Below, in pieces: positions 7,230 through 14,772 of a stretch of 18,969 nt of DNA. The position numbers and the translations under genes are program-made. The notes below the pieces were generated by a model. It worked only from the letters and a program-made list of their open reading frames with translations, had not been told where the DNA came from and searched no databases. Origin of the DNA: Cyanobacteria bacterium UBA947. Its GTDB lineage: Bacteria; Cyanobacteriota; Vampirovibrionia; Gastranaerophilales; Gastranaerophilaceae. The DNA lies in assembly GCA_002293275.1 (NCBI GenBank), contig DBCX01000037.1:72967-91935 (forward strand), read 5' to 3'. Within the stretch, counting starts at the first letter, position 1, and the number at the start of each line of letters is the position of its first letter.

Positions 7230-7246
7230 AACCGGCTGGGCCGGCT
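7230..7246 (-). other. GC-rich hairpin in the rpoB-rpoC1 spacer
   Basis: Within the 85-nt spacer, CCGGC and GCCGG pair around a 3-nt loop. They extend by a G-U and an A-U pair to 7 bp over 17 nt. No U-run follows, so termination is unlikely; it could be a pause or RNA-processing site. The rest of the spacer holds only the purine-rich ribosome site of rpoC1. Confidence 0.35.
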
Positions 7247-7258
7247 CAGTCTGGCCGT

Positions 7259-10200
7259 CTAGAATTCGCCGCCTGATGAGCTTGGCTCAAAGAAGTTGAT
7301 GTTCAACAACTCGGAGTCAATATCCGACAGTGTTCTTTTCGGTGCCGACCGGCGCATATCGTCCATATCGGTCATCAAATCGACTTCAATACCGTCTTTT
7401 TTCGCAACGGTGATATCAAGCCCGATTGATTGAAGCTCGCGCACCAACACCTTGAACGATTCCGGGATACCCGGCCGCGGGATGTTGTCGCCTTTTACAA
7501 TCGCCTCGTACGCACGGTTACGGCCGTTGACGTCATCAGACTTGATTGTAAGCATCTCTTGCAGCGTATATGCCGCACCGTAAGCCTCAAGCGCCCAAAC
7601 TTCCATCTCCCCGAAACGCTGGCCGCCGAATTGAGCTTTACCGCCCAACGGCTGCTGTGTTACAAGCGAGTATGGACCTGTTGAACGTGCGTGAATCTTG
7701 TCGTCAACAAGGTGGACAAGTTTCAGGATGTAAGAGAGTCCGACCGCAACAGGGTTATCAAAATATTCACCTGTTCTGCCGTCAATCAGCCTTACTTTAC
7801 CGCTTTCGTCAACCCAGTCGCATCCGCTTTCTTTGATACCGCGGATTAGCTCGGCTCTTGTCGCAAGTTCAGACTGGTTATCGCCGTATCTTTCGTCAAA
7901 AGACGGCGCCTCGTACAGGTCACCGGTCAAATATGACGCCAAACCAAGCAGCAGCTCATAAGTTTGGCCGACGTTCATCCGCGAAGGCACACCCAGCGGG
8001 TTCAACACGATATCAACAGGTGTTCCGTCAGGCAGGAACGGCATATCTTCTTTCGGAAGTACGCGCGATACAATACCTTTATTACCGTGGCGGCCGGAAA
8101 GTTTGTCCCCAACCGATACCTTACGTTTTTGCGCGATGTAGACGCGGATAACTGTGTTTGCGCCCGGCGGCAGTTCGTCGCCTTTTTCACGGTCAAATAC
8201 TTTTACGTCAAGCACGCGTCCGCCCTCACCGTGAGGTACTCTAAGCGAATTGTCTTTTACATCGCGGGCTTTTTCCGCGAAAATCGCACGGAGCAGTTTT
8301 TCTTCCGGCGGGTGTTCGCTTTCACCTTTTGGCGTGACTTTACCTACAAGAATATCGTCCGCGTAAACCCTTGCACCGATACGGACAATACCGCGTTCGT
8401 CAAGGTGGCGCAGCGCATCTTCGGACACGTTCGGAATCTCACGGGTAATTTCTTCCGGTCCGAGTTTTGTCTGACGCGCGTCAATTTCAAGCTTTTCAAT
8501 GTGAACGGATGTGAACACATCATCGTGAACACAGCGTTCTGAAAGCAAAATCGCGTCCTCGTAGTTGTAACCTTCCCAAGGCATATACGCAACAAGCACG
8601 TTTTTACCGAGCGACAGCTCACCGCCGCGCGTTGACGCGCCGTCAGCGATTATATCACCGGCTTTTACCTTGTCACCCTCGCGCACAAGCGGAGTTTGGT
8701 TGATACAAGTATCTTGGTTGCTTCTGACATATTTCATCAACGGATAAATATGCGGGCTGCCTTGTTTGTCGCGGATGACGATTTCTTCACCCACAACGCG
8801 CTCAACCGTACCGTCAACTTCGCTTACCGCAACCATACCGGAGTCTTTTGCGGCGCGGGTTTCAAGCCCTGTGCCGACAACCGGACGCTGCGTGATAAGC
8901 AAAGGCACCGCTTGACGCTGCATGTTTGAGCCCATCAACGCACGGTTTGCGTCATCGTGCTCAACAAACGGAATCAAAGATGTTGCAACAGAGATTATCT
9001 GAATCGGTGAAACACCAACGTAGTCAACGCGGTTGGAATCACCCATAGTAAACTCGGAACGGTAACGGACCGGGACATACTCGGCCTTGAATTTGTTATC
9101 TTTATCCAGTTGAACGTCCGACGGCGCAACACGGAAATTTTCGTCCTCATCGGCTGTCAAATAGTGAACCTCGTCGGTCACCACACCGTCTTTTACAACA
9201 AAGAAAGGTGATTCAATAAATCCGTAATCGTTGACTTTCGCGTGCGTTGCAAGCGAACCGATAAGACCTGCGTTCGGACCTTCCGGCGTTTCTACCGGAC
9301 AGATACGTCCGTAGTGCGACGGGTGGATATCACGAACCGCAAACCCTGCGCGTTCTCTCATCAAACCGCCCGGCCCAAGCGCCGATACGCGGCGTTTGTG
9401 CGTCAATTCCGCAAGCGGGTTGGTCTGGTCCATAAACTGTGACAACTGTGACGAGCCGAAAAACTCTTTCAACGACGCCACAAGCGGTTTTGTGTTCAAA
9501 AGATTAAGCGGCGTCAAAGTTTCGCTGTCTTGCAAAGTCATGCGCTCTTTTACGATACGCTCGATACGTGAAAGCCCTACTCTAAACTGGTTTTGGAGCA
9601 GCTCGCCAACCGAACGGATACGTCTGTTGCCCAAATGGTCGATGTCATCTACCACACCCTCGTCAAAAGTCAGGTTTATCAGGTATTCAACCGACGCAAC
9701 AATATCTTGAACGCTAAGCGTTCTTTGGCTGCCTGCAACATTCAGGTTGAGTTTTTTGTTTAATTTATAACGGCCGACGCGTCCGATGTCATATTTTTTA
9801 TCGTCAAAAAAACGCGCTTCAAGGATTGAGCGTCCGCCCGCAGCTGACGCAGGGTCGCCCGGACGAAGTTTTTTGTAAACCTCGATTAACGCGTCTTCGG
9901 TTGTTTCCGTTGTGTCTTTATCCAGCGTCTTTTTCAGGAACTCAAAGTGCGTAAACATTGTTTCCATCTCGGTTACCGTGATACCAAGCGCTTTTAAGAG
10001 CGTTGTGGCAAGGATTTTACGGTTTTTATCAATTTTAACGTAGATAAGGTCGTTTGAGTCGGTCTCAATTTTCAGCCACGCACCGCGGTTAGGAATCATT
10101 GTCGCGTTGTAGAGACGTTTTCCTGTCGGCGAAATCTCGCGTTTGAAGTAAACGCCCGGCGAACGAACGATTTGCGATACGATAACGCGCTCCGCACCGT

Positions 10201-10576
10201 TGACGATGAATGTACCTTTGTCGGTCATGGTCGGAATATCGCCGATGTAGACCTCTTGTTCCTTGATTTCCCCGCTGTCACGGTTAACCAGACGAACCAT
10301 CACGCGCAATTGCTTGGCGTATGTGGCGTCGTGGATGCGTGCCTCTTCAATCGTATATTTCGCGTTGTCAAATGTGTAGTTCGGCAAAAAGTGAAGCTCC
10401 AAACGGCCTGTGTAGTCTTTTATCGGGCTGAACGACAGCAGCTCCTCTTTAAGCCCCTCTTTCAAAAACCATTCAAACGATTTTTTCTGCACCTCAATAA
10501 GGTCCGGTAAATCATCCAATCTGGTGTGGGGGATACCCATTGGAGTTACTCGTTTTGCGTATTGTGTATTTGACAT
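7259..10576 (-). CDS. rpoB: DNA-directed RNA polymerase beta subunit
   Basis: This is a 1105-aa catalytic beta subunit, close to the length of cyanobacterial RpoB and lacking the extra insertions that lengthen the E. coli protein. The rifampicin-region motif is conserved at about residues 374-443 (numbered from the upstream TTG; one less from the chosen ATG). It includes FMDQTNPLAELTHKRR and SALGPGGLMRERAGF, with the wild-type Asp, His and Ser that are commonly mutated in resistance, so the enzyme should be rifampicin-sensitive. The downstream KLSGRHGNKGIVSRVLP and the C-terminal GGKAQFGGQRFGEMEVWALEAYG blocks are intact. I chose the ATG at 10574-10576 because GAGG is 9 nt upstream of it; the TTG one codon earlier leaves too little spacing. 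The gene is first in its operon, followed by rpoC1 after 85 nt. Confidence 0.98.
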   Translation of the reverse strand: MSNTQYAKRVTPMGIPHTRLDDLPDLIEVQKKSFEWFLKEGLKEELLSFSPIKDYTGRLELHFLPNYTFDNAKYTIEEARIHDATYAKQLRVMVRLVNRDSGEIKEQEVYIGDIPTMTDKGTFIVNGAERVIVSQIVRSPGVYFKREISPTGKRLYNATMIPNRGAWLKIETDSNDLIYVKIDKNRKILATTLLKALGITVTEMETMFTHFEFLKKTLDKDTTETTEDALIEVYKKLRPGDPASAAGGRSILEARFFDDKKYDIGRVGRYKLNKKLNLNVAGSQRTLSVQDIVASVEYLINLTFDEGVVDDIDHLGNRRIRSVGELLQNQFRVGLSRIERIVKERMTLQDSETLTPLNLLNTKPLVASLKEFFGSSQLSQFMDQTNPLAELTHKRRVSALGPGGLMRERAGFAVRDIHPSHYGRICPVETPEGPNAGLIGSLATHAKVNDYGFIESPFFVVKDGVVTDEVHYLTADEDENFRVAPSDVQLDKDNKFKAEYVPVRYRSEFTMGDSNRVDYVGVSPIQIISVATSLIPFVEHDDANRALMGSNMQRQAVPLLITQRPVVGTGLETRAAKDSGMVAVSEVDGTVERVVGEEIVIRDKQGSPHIYPLMKYVRSNQDTCINQTPLVREGDKVKAGDIIADGASTRGGELSLGKNVLVAYMPWEGYNYEDAILLSERCVHDDVFTSVHIEKLEIDARQTKLGPEEITREIPNVSEDALRHLDERGIVRIGARVYADDILVGKVTPKGESEHPPEEKLLRAIFAEKARDVKDNSLRVPHGEGGRVLDVKVFDREKGDELPPGANTVIRVYIAQKRKVSVGDKLSGRHGNKGIVSRVLPKEDMPFLPDGTPVDIVLNPLGVPSRMNVGQTYELLLGLASYLTGDLYEAPSFDERYGDNQSELATRAELIRGIKESGCDWVDESGKVRLIDGRTGEYFDNPVAVGLSYILKLVHLVDDKIHARSTGPYSLVTQQPLGGKAQFGGQRFGEMEVWALEAYGAAYTLQEMLTIKSDDVNGRNRAYEAIVKGDNIPRPGIPESFKVLVRELQSIGLDITVAKKDGIEVDLMTDMDDMRRSAPKRTLSDIDSELLNINFFEPSSSGGEF

Positions 10577-10683
10577 CAAATTACCTCTTTTTTAAGTTAT
10601 TAACGTCGGAAGGGGGGTAAAGACCTACTGTATCAAGGGCTTCCGGGTTCCAGATACTCCGGCCGGCGGATAGAACCGCATAA
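10577..10683 (-). promoter_or_regulatory. rpoB 5' leader with several alternative stems
   Basis: Between the predicted transcription start near 10683 and the rpoB ATG lies a leader of about 105 nt. On the minus strand it can form GGTTC/GAACC, GTATC/GATAC and CGGAAG/CTTCCG pairings. The last encloses a run of six C and a U-rich piece, and the first two overlap. No named RNA family is recognised. Such a leader would suit translational or attenuation control of polymerase synthesis, but that is inference. Confidence 0.35.
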
Positions 10684-10689
10684 TGATTT

Positions 10690-10717
10690 ATCGTACTACA
10701 TAAAAATTTACAGTCAA
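10690..10717 (-). promoter_or_regulatory. Predicted sigma70-type promoter of the rpoB-rpoC1-rpoC2 operon
   Basis: Minus-strand TTGACT (10712-10717, 5/6 match) and TACGAT (10690-10695, 4/6 match) are separated by 16 nt. The site lies just downstream of the terminator of the preceding gene and is the best promoter-like sequence in the gap. It would be the main promoter of the polymerase operon. Confidence 0.65.
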
Positions 10718-10754
10718 GTACATGATTTGAAGTTTTGTAACAATTACACTTCAA

Positions 10755-10787
10755 TAAAAAAACCCGAAGATTTTCATCTTCGGGTTT
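10755..10787 (-). terminator. Intrinsic terminator of the 109-aa gene
   Basis: A perfect 12-bp stem (AAACCCGAAGAT at 10760-10771 with ATCTTCGGGTTT at 10776-10787) closes a 4-nt loop. On the minus strand it is followed by seven U residues. It begins 18 nt past the stop of the upstream gene and separates that gene from the rpoB promoter. There is no strong U-run on the plus side. Confidence 0.9.
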
Positions 10788-10804
10788 AATGTTTTTGATG
10801 GTAC

Positions 10805-11134
10805 CTAAGCATCTCCGATGTATTTGGGTTCTGTCGGTTTAATATTAGCTTCGGGGGGCGACAAAACCGGCGGTGTCGGCATTTTCGGAACAAATCCTTC
10901 TCCAAAACTTTCTTTACAAGAATTGTTTCTCATCATTTCAGGGTTACCAAAAGATCTTGTCTGCAAATCTTTAATTTGTTCATTATGTTTCATCATAAGA
11001 CCTTCTGTTAGTTTATTTTGTTCTTCCGCACTTAACCCGCTTTGTCTGATGTTTGCAATCTGATTGTTAGTTTCATTGACAATTTTTATGAATTCAGTCC
11101 TATACGGTGTATTGCATTCATTTACTTCATTCAT
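10805..11134 (-). CDS. Hypothetical protein, 109 aa, helical with proline-rich tail
   Basis: I do not recognise this family. Residues 12-62 are rich in Asn, Gln, Glu and Lys and should form helices, possibly coiled coil. Residues 84-105 are proline-rich (KMPTPPVLSPP and PTEPK). Two cysteines occur, Cys7 and Cys73. There is no signal peptide or membrane segment, so it is probably cytoplasmic. Expression looks real: a perfect AGGAGG lies 8 nt before the ATG at 11132-11134, and a textbook terminator follows the stop. It is a single-gene unit between rpoB and a divergently transcribed secreted protein. Nothing indicates a link to transcription apart from position. Confidence 0.72.
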   Translation of the reverse strand: MNEVNECNTPYRTEFIKIVNETNNQIANIRQSGLSAEEQNKLTEGLMMKHNEQIKDLQTRSFGNPEMMRNNSCKESFGEGFVPKMPTPPVLSPPEANIKPTEPKYIGDA

Positions 11135-11206
11135 GTACCATACCTCCTATTTTTGTAACAGTATTATCAACGGCACAAACCCTCAGAATCTTCACAGTAC
11201 GCATCA

Positions 11207-11225
11207 ATCATATCGTATCATATCG
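11207..11225. repeat. Short tandem direct repeat in a divergent promoter region
   Basis: ATCATATCG occurs at 11207-11215 and again at 11217-11225, one base apart. It lies between the divergent 109-aa gene and the secreted-protein gene. It could be a tandem regulator site or chance. A 6-bp hairpin, ACAGGG/CCCTGT with a TTTG loop, follows at 11235-11250. Confidence 0.3.
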
Positions 11226-11241
11226 CCGATTATGACAGGGT

Positions 11242-11270
11242 TTGCCCTGTTTGAAACTCATATTTACAAT
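11242..11270 (+). promoter_or_regulatory. Predicted promoter of the small secreted-protein gene
   Basis: TTGCCC (11242-11247) and TACAAT (11265-11270) are spaced by 17 nt. This closely resembles the predicted era promoter in the same window (TTGCCA, 16 nt, TACAAT). The -35 box overlaps the loop and one arm of the small hairpin at 11235-11250. Confidence 0.5.
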
Positions 11271-11312
11271 TTGTTACAAAGTCTGCAACGGCATTTAAAT
11301 ATCCATGTTAAA

Positions 11313-11870
11313 ATGATTTTTGTGAAAAAGATTTTGTTAATTTTAGTGATGATTTTTGGGCTTGGCGTGGGCGCCGAACAGCTGGCGGGCGGTGTTGAGT
11401 GGCTTGAGATAAATCAGGAGGCGCGCGACGAGCAAATTGAGCGGTTCAAACCGGAGGCCTTTGGTGCGCAGCAGCGTTTCGGGCCAAAAAAGGACAAGGA
11501 CTACCGCCGGCACGTTATGCTGGTGGCAGACGGCATCAAGACTACTGATAAAGCTGAGCTTGGCGCGTTTTATAAGGGGAAAGTCCTTATTATGTATGCG
11601 CTGCGCCGGTATGACGAGCCGAGAACGGCTTATTATTACAGCTTGTTGGGCAAATTGTATTATGTTGACAAGATGTCGGAGAATTACCCTAATTTCCCCT
11701 ACACATCGCGCCAGTACAGGGCAAACGGCAAGCCTGTTAGCTATATTTACTTCCCTGACCGTGATACGCAGTATATATACGAGCCGGACGGTGAGTTTAA
11801 AGGGATTTGGCACAAGGACAAGATGTACGACCGCACGGGCAGGCAGATTTTAACCAGAACTAACTGGTAA
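11313..11870 (+). CDS. Small secreted or membrane-anchored hypothetical protein, 185 aa
   Basis: The open frame extends upstream to 11064, but that part overlaps the divergent gene and reads as non-coding. I start at ATG 11313, where a signal-like segment begins (MIFVKKILLILVMIFGLG, two Lys then a hydrophobic core). A GTG at 11322 is a close alternative. No clear Shine-Dalgarno is present. The mature part is Tyr- and Arg-rich. A C-terminal region of about 110 residues has repeated Tyr/Gly strands (GKPVSYIYFP, TQYIYEPDGEFKGIWH) that loosely recall MORN-like or YwqK-type beta repeats; I would not name it on that basis. It is transcribed toward the AbrB-like gene, and the two stops are only two bases apart, so the 3' ends overlap or share a short termination region. 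Confidence 0.72.
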   Translation: MIFVKKILLILVMIFGLGVGAEQLAGGVEWLEINQEARDEQIERFKPEAFGAQQRFGPKKDKDYRRHVMLVADGIKTTDKAELGAFYKGKVLIMYALRRYDEPRTAYYYSLLGKLYYVDKMSENYPNFPYTSRQYRANGKPVSYIYFPDRDTQYIYEPDGEFKGIWHKDKMYDRTGRQILTRTNW

Positions 11871-11872
11871 AT

Positions 11873-12034
11873 TCAGTCGGTTCTTTTGTTTTCGCTTTTG
11901 GTGACGATTAATCTGTCGCCCTCAACGGTAAATTTTACCAAATCCGTTTCAGGATCTATGTTTAGCAATTTCAAAATTGTGGCGTTTATTGCCAGCGCCC
12001 AACTTGTACCGTTTCTCATAAATTTTTTGTCCAT
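11873..12034 (-). CDS. AbrB/MazE-like small DNA-binding protein, 53 aa
   Basis: Translating the minus strand from ATG 12032-12034 gives 53 residues. FMRNGTSWALAINATILKLL followed by NIDPETDLVKFTVEGDRLIV matches the swapped-hairpin AbrB/SpoVT/MazE pattern, in which 'xNGxSxALxIPxxxLxxLGIxxGDxVxxxxEGDxLII' is typical. These proteins dimerise and bind DNA as transition regulators or as antitoxins of type II modules. Here the usual Ile-Pro of the loop is Ile-Asn, and the usual LG is LN. An AAGG lies about 10 nt before the ATG, so the ribosome site is weak. No MazF/PemK-type toxin gene is adjacent, which makes it an orphan regulator or a remnant. A strong promoter points away from it just upstream. 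Confidence 0.78.
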   Translation of the reverse strand: MDKKFMRNGTSWALAINATILKLLNIDPETDLVKFTVEGDRLIVTKSENKRTD

Positions 12035-12055
12035 ATATTTAACCTTATATTTAAC

Positions 12056-12084
12056 TTGACATTATCATATATTATGTATATTAT
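12056..12084 (+). promoter_or_regulatory. Near-consensus sigma70-type promoter, divergent from the AbrB-like gene
   Basis: TTGACA (12056-12061, 6/6) and TATTAT (12079-12084, 5/6) are spaced by exactly 17 nt in AT-rich DNA. An inverted repeat, ATTATCA (12061-12067) with TGATAAT (12096-12102), brackets the -10 box and could be an operator, for example for the adjacent AbrB-like protein. The predicted transcript starts near 12091 and runs toward the convergent end of the M16 peptidase gene. Confidence 0.6.
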
Positions 12085-12117
12085 ATTTTCTAGACTGATA
12101 ATTTATGGTGTAATAAT

Positions 12118-12243
12118 ATGATAGTTATATGTTTAAAGACGTTGTTAAAGATACTAATGTTCCCGCTAAAATTTTACGGCAACACAATGGCGTTCATGAT
12201 GCACTTGGATATAGACAAATTCTGCAAATCACTTAACGATTGA
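12118..12243 (+). CDS. Tiny ORF downstream of a strong promoter, 41 aa (doubtful)
   Basis: The frame ATG 12118 to TGA 12243 encodes a hydrophobic, Met-, Leu- and Phe-rich peptide (begins MIVICLKTLLKILMFPLKFY). A second overlapping frame, ATG 12129 to TAA 12236, encodes a 35-residue more polar peptide (begins MFKDVVKDTNVPAKILRQ). Neither has a convincing ribosome site and I recognise neither. Support comes only from the strong promoter about 30 nt upstream. The 3' end overlaps the last codons of the M16 peptidase gene on the other strand. The transcript could equally be a non-coding or antisense RNA. Confidence 0.25.
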   Translation: MIVICLKTLLKILMFPLKFYGNTMAFMMHLDIDKFCKSLND

Positions 12244-14760
12244 CGTTACAAAATTGCCCGTAAAATACTTATTCGCGGTGTTCATAATATCTGTGACGGT
12301 GACGGAGTTGATTAATTTTTCGTACTCCGCGCCAAAACCCTTGCCGCGGCCGCTTGCCTCAAACCAGCCGAGCGTGGATGCCTTGTCCAGATTGGTTTCT
12401 TGCGACACAATGAACTGCCCGATAAGCTTTTCTTTGGCATCGGCGAGCTCTTTTGTCCCCGCAAACTCGGTCTTGAACCGGTAAACCTCCTCCAGCATCC
12501 GGCGTTGCGCAAGCTCTAAATTATCGGGGTTTGTGCCGATAAAAACAATAAACGCGCCGCGCAGCACATTTGCGCCGTACTGCGAGCCGACCTGATAGGC
12601 CAAACCGCTCTCCACGCGCAGCCGTTTGAACAGCCGCGAGCTCATCCCGGACCCGAGCATCGCATCAAGGAGCTCCATTGCCACGTAATCCTTCTTGTCA
12701 AGCAGCCCCGGCGCCTGCCACCCGAGGATTATCCAGTCAGTTTTGGCGTCTTTTATCGTGCTGACAGCGGTTTTTGGCGCACGCAGCTGCGGGATTTCAA
12801 ACAGCGAATACTTAAACGACGATGCCGGATGGAAAGCGCTGCGGAACATCTTGTTAAAGTCGCTTTTCACCTGCGTTTCGTCCACATTGCCGTTGACCGA
12901 CACCACAATATTCATCGGTGTAAAAATCCGCTCGTAATAATCCAAAATCTCCTCACGCGTCACCTTTGGCAGCGTTTTTTCAAGCACCTTATTTGAGGCC
13001 GAATACGGCGAGCCTTCAAAAATCAGGGTTTTGTACCCCTCAACCGCAAGATTCATCGGAATATCGCGGCTGCGTTTTATATTGTGAAGTTTTTCGGTGC
13101 GCGTTTTTTCCAGCTCGGATTCCGGGAAAACCGCGTTGTTAATCACTTCATCAAGCATTTCAACAGCTTTTTTGTAATCTTTTTTTGTGGTCAGAACAGA
13201 TATTTCAATCGCGTCGGGCGTAACCTCGGGCACAATCTTAATCCCGTTGTCTTCAAGGGTTTTGGCAAACTGCGTTGCGGAATAATTTTTGGTGCCTTTG
13301 CTTAAAAGCGCGGCCATCAGGTCCGCGGTGCCGGGTGTATCCTCCAAAAGCCGCCCCCCGACCGCGTGAATGCTTATCGCAACAATATCGTTGGAGTCGT
13401 TTGGCGTGATGATAAGGTTTACCGGCGCAACATCTGCCGCCGCAGTCTTGTGGCTGACAGGTTTTTCATTATTTTGTTCCGGCAAAACAATTGATACCGC
13501 GCTGTTTTGCAGGTATTTGTTCGCAGCGCGTTTAACGTCCGCCGCGGTGACCTTTTTTATATTATTAATATAGTTGTCGTAAAACCTGATATCGCCCGCT
13601 ACGGTTATCGTGTAGCCAATCTCGGAGGCGATGTTGGAGGTGCTTTCGCGCGAGTAATAGGTGTCGCGTTCAAGCAGATTTTTGGCCAAATTAAGCTGCG
13701 CGGGCGTCACACCTTGCTTTTGTATAGCGGCAATCTCGCTAAATATCGCGGATTCAAGCTTTTGTACGTTTTCGGGTTTGAAATTCGCATTGATATAAAA
13801 GATTCCGTCGTCTTTCATGCCCATATTTACCGCGGAAATCGTCACGGCGAGCTGTTTTTGCTCTTTGATGTTCTGATAAAACACGCTGGAGCGGCCTTCG
13901 CCGAGTATCGCAGCCAAAACGTCAAGCGCGTAGGTATCCGAACCGTCCGCGGGAACGGTGCGAAAGCCGATTAACATATACCCCGATTGCGCCGGAAAGT
14001 GCGCCACCGTGCGCTTTTGCTCTGTCAATGGCGGCTCTTTGTCGTAGACCGGGTACTCTTTGGGGGCAGCAACTGCGGCCGGCGCGTCAAACTCTTTTTT
14101 GACCGCATCCAGAGCGGTTTGCGCGTCAATATCGCCTGTTATGACGGTTATCATATTTGACGGTGTGTAATAACTATCGTAAAACTGCAAAATCTTTTCG
14201 CGCTCAATCGTGCTGATAACGTGGTTTGTCCCGATTACATCGCGTTTGTAGGGGTGTTTTTGGTAGAGCAGCTTTGTCAAATTCTCGTGAACCAGTTGGG
14301 CGGGCGAGTTTTTGTCCTTGGCGATTTCTTCGAGTACGACTTTTCGCTCCATTTCAAGCTCTTTGCGCGGGATAAGCGGGTTCAAAAGCATATCCGCGTG
14401 CAGGTTCAAGGCGGTTTCAAAATCCTTGGACGGGATTGTTATATAATAATGCGTAAAATCCTTGCTGGTGGCGGCGTTTGTCTGCGCGCCCTTGTTTTCC
14501 AAAATCCGGTCGAACTCACCTGCCGGATGTTTGGTGGTGCCTTTGAAAAACAGGTGCTCCAAAAAGTGCGCCACACCGTTGTTTTCGTCAGTTTCATTTA
14601 TTGAGCCTGTTTTAATCCAGGTGTCAATCGTGACAATCGGGTTGCTGCGAACCTCTTGTATCACAACGGTTTGACCGCTGTCCAGCTTGTAAACCTGCGC
14701 GGCAAGCGCTGTGCAGGCAAGGTTGCTCAAAAACAATAAAAGTAATAAAAATTTCCTCAT
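12229..14760 (-). CDS. M16-family zinc metallopeptidase, fused active and inactive halves
   Basis: This 843-aa protein has a signal peptide (MRKFLLLLLFLSNLACTALAA), so it acts in the periplasm or is exported. The inverted zinc motif is His65-Phe-Leu-Glu68-His69, and the distal ligand glutamate is Glu144 or Glu145 in VVLEEIAKDK. The second half lacks HxxEH (the equivalent stretch reads LMAALLSKGT) but keeps the Arg/Tyr signature SSRLFKRLRVESGLAYQV. The active plus inactive layout is that of the two-domain M16B/C enzymes (pitrilysin, processing peptidase and PqqL relatives), which enclose and cut short peptides. Substrate is unknown. It starts 12 nt after the stop of the solute-binding lipoprotein and has no strong ribosome site of its own, so translation is probably coupled. 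Cys16 is not in a proper lipobox. Confidence 0.93.
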   Translation of the reverse strand: MRKFLLLLLFLSNLACTALAAQVYKLDSGQTVVIQEVRSNPIVTIDTWIKTGSINETDENNGVAHFLEHLFFKGTTKHPAGEFDRILENKGAQTNAATSKDFTHYYITIPSKDFETALNLHADMLLNPLIPRKELEMERKVVLEEIAKDKNSPAQLVHENLTKLLYQKHPYKRDVIGTNHVISTIEREKILQFYDSYYTPSNMITVITGDIDAQTALDAVKKEFDAPAAVAAPKEYPVYDKEPPLTEQKRTVAHFPAQSGYMLIGFRTVPADGSDTYALDVLAAILGEGRSSVFYQNIKEQKQLAVTISAVNMGMKDDGIFYINANFKPENVQKLESAIFSEIAAIQKQGVTPAQLNLAKNLLERDTYYSRESTSNIASEIGYTITVAGDIRFYDNYINNIKKVTAADVKRAANKYLQNSAVSIVLPEQNNEKPVSHKTAAADVAPVNLIITPNDSNDIVAISIHAVGGRLLEDTPGTADLMAALLSKGTKNYSATQFAKTLEDNGIKIVPEVTPDAIEISVLTTKKDYKKAVEMLDEVINNAVFPESELEKTRTEKLHNIKRSRDIPMNLAVEGYKTLIFEGSPYSASNKVLEKTLPKVTREEILDYYERIFTPMNIVVSVNGNVDETQVKSDFNKMFRSAFHPASSFKYSLFEIPQLRAPKTAVSTIKDAKTDWIILGWQAPGLLDKKDYVAMELLDAMLGSGMSSRLFKRLRVESGLAYQVGSQYGANVLRGAFIVFIGTNPDNLELAQRRMLEEVYRFKTEFAGTKELADAKEKLIGQFIVSQETNLDKASTLGWFEASGRGKGFGAEYEKLINSVTVTDIMNTANKYFTGNFVTSIVK

Positions 14761-14772
14761 ACAACAATTTTA

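Noticed and set aside
7964..8542. Plus-strand 192-aa ORF within rpoB
   Set aside because: It is antisense to a highly conserved part of rpoB; long antisense frames are expected from the codon bias of such genes.
10577..10579. TTG as the rpoB start
   Set aside because: The GAGG site would be too close; the ATG one codon later has proper spacing.
11235..11250. ACAGGG/CCCTGT hairpin as a terminator
   Set aside because: The stem is only 6 bp, lacks a U-run on either strand and sits inside a divergent promoter region with no gene ending there.
11064..11312. N-terminal 83-residue extension of the small secreted protein
   Set aside because: It overlaps the 5' end of the divergent 109-aa gene and the probable promoter. 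The signal-like segment starts at residue 84 of that frame.
11873..12034. Complete MazEF-type toxin-antitoxin module
   Set aside because: Only the AbrB/MazE-like half is present; no MazF/PemK or PIN-domain frame is found on either side.
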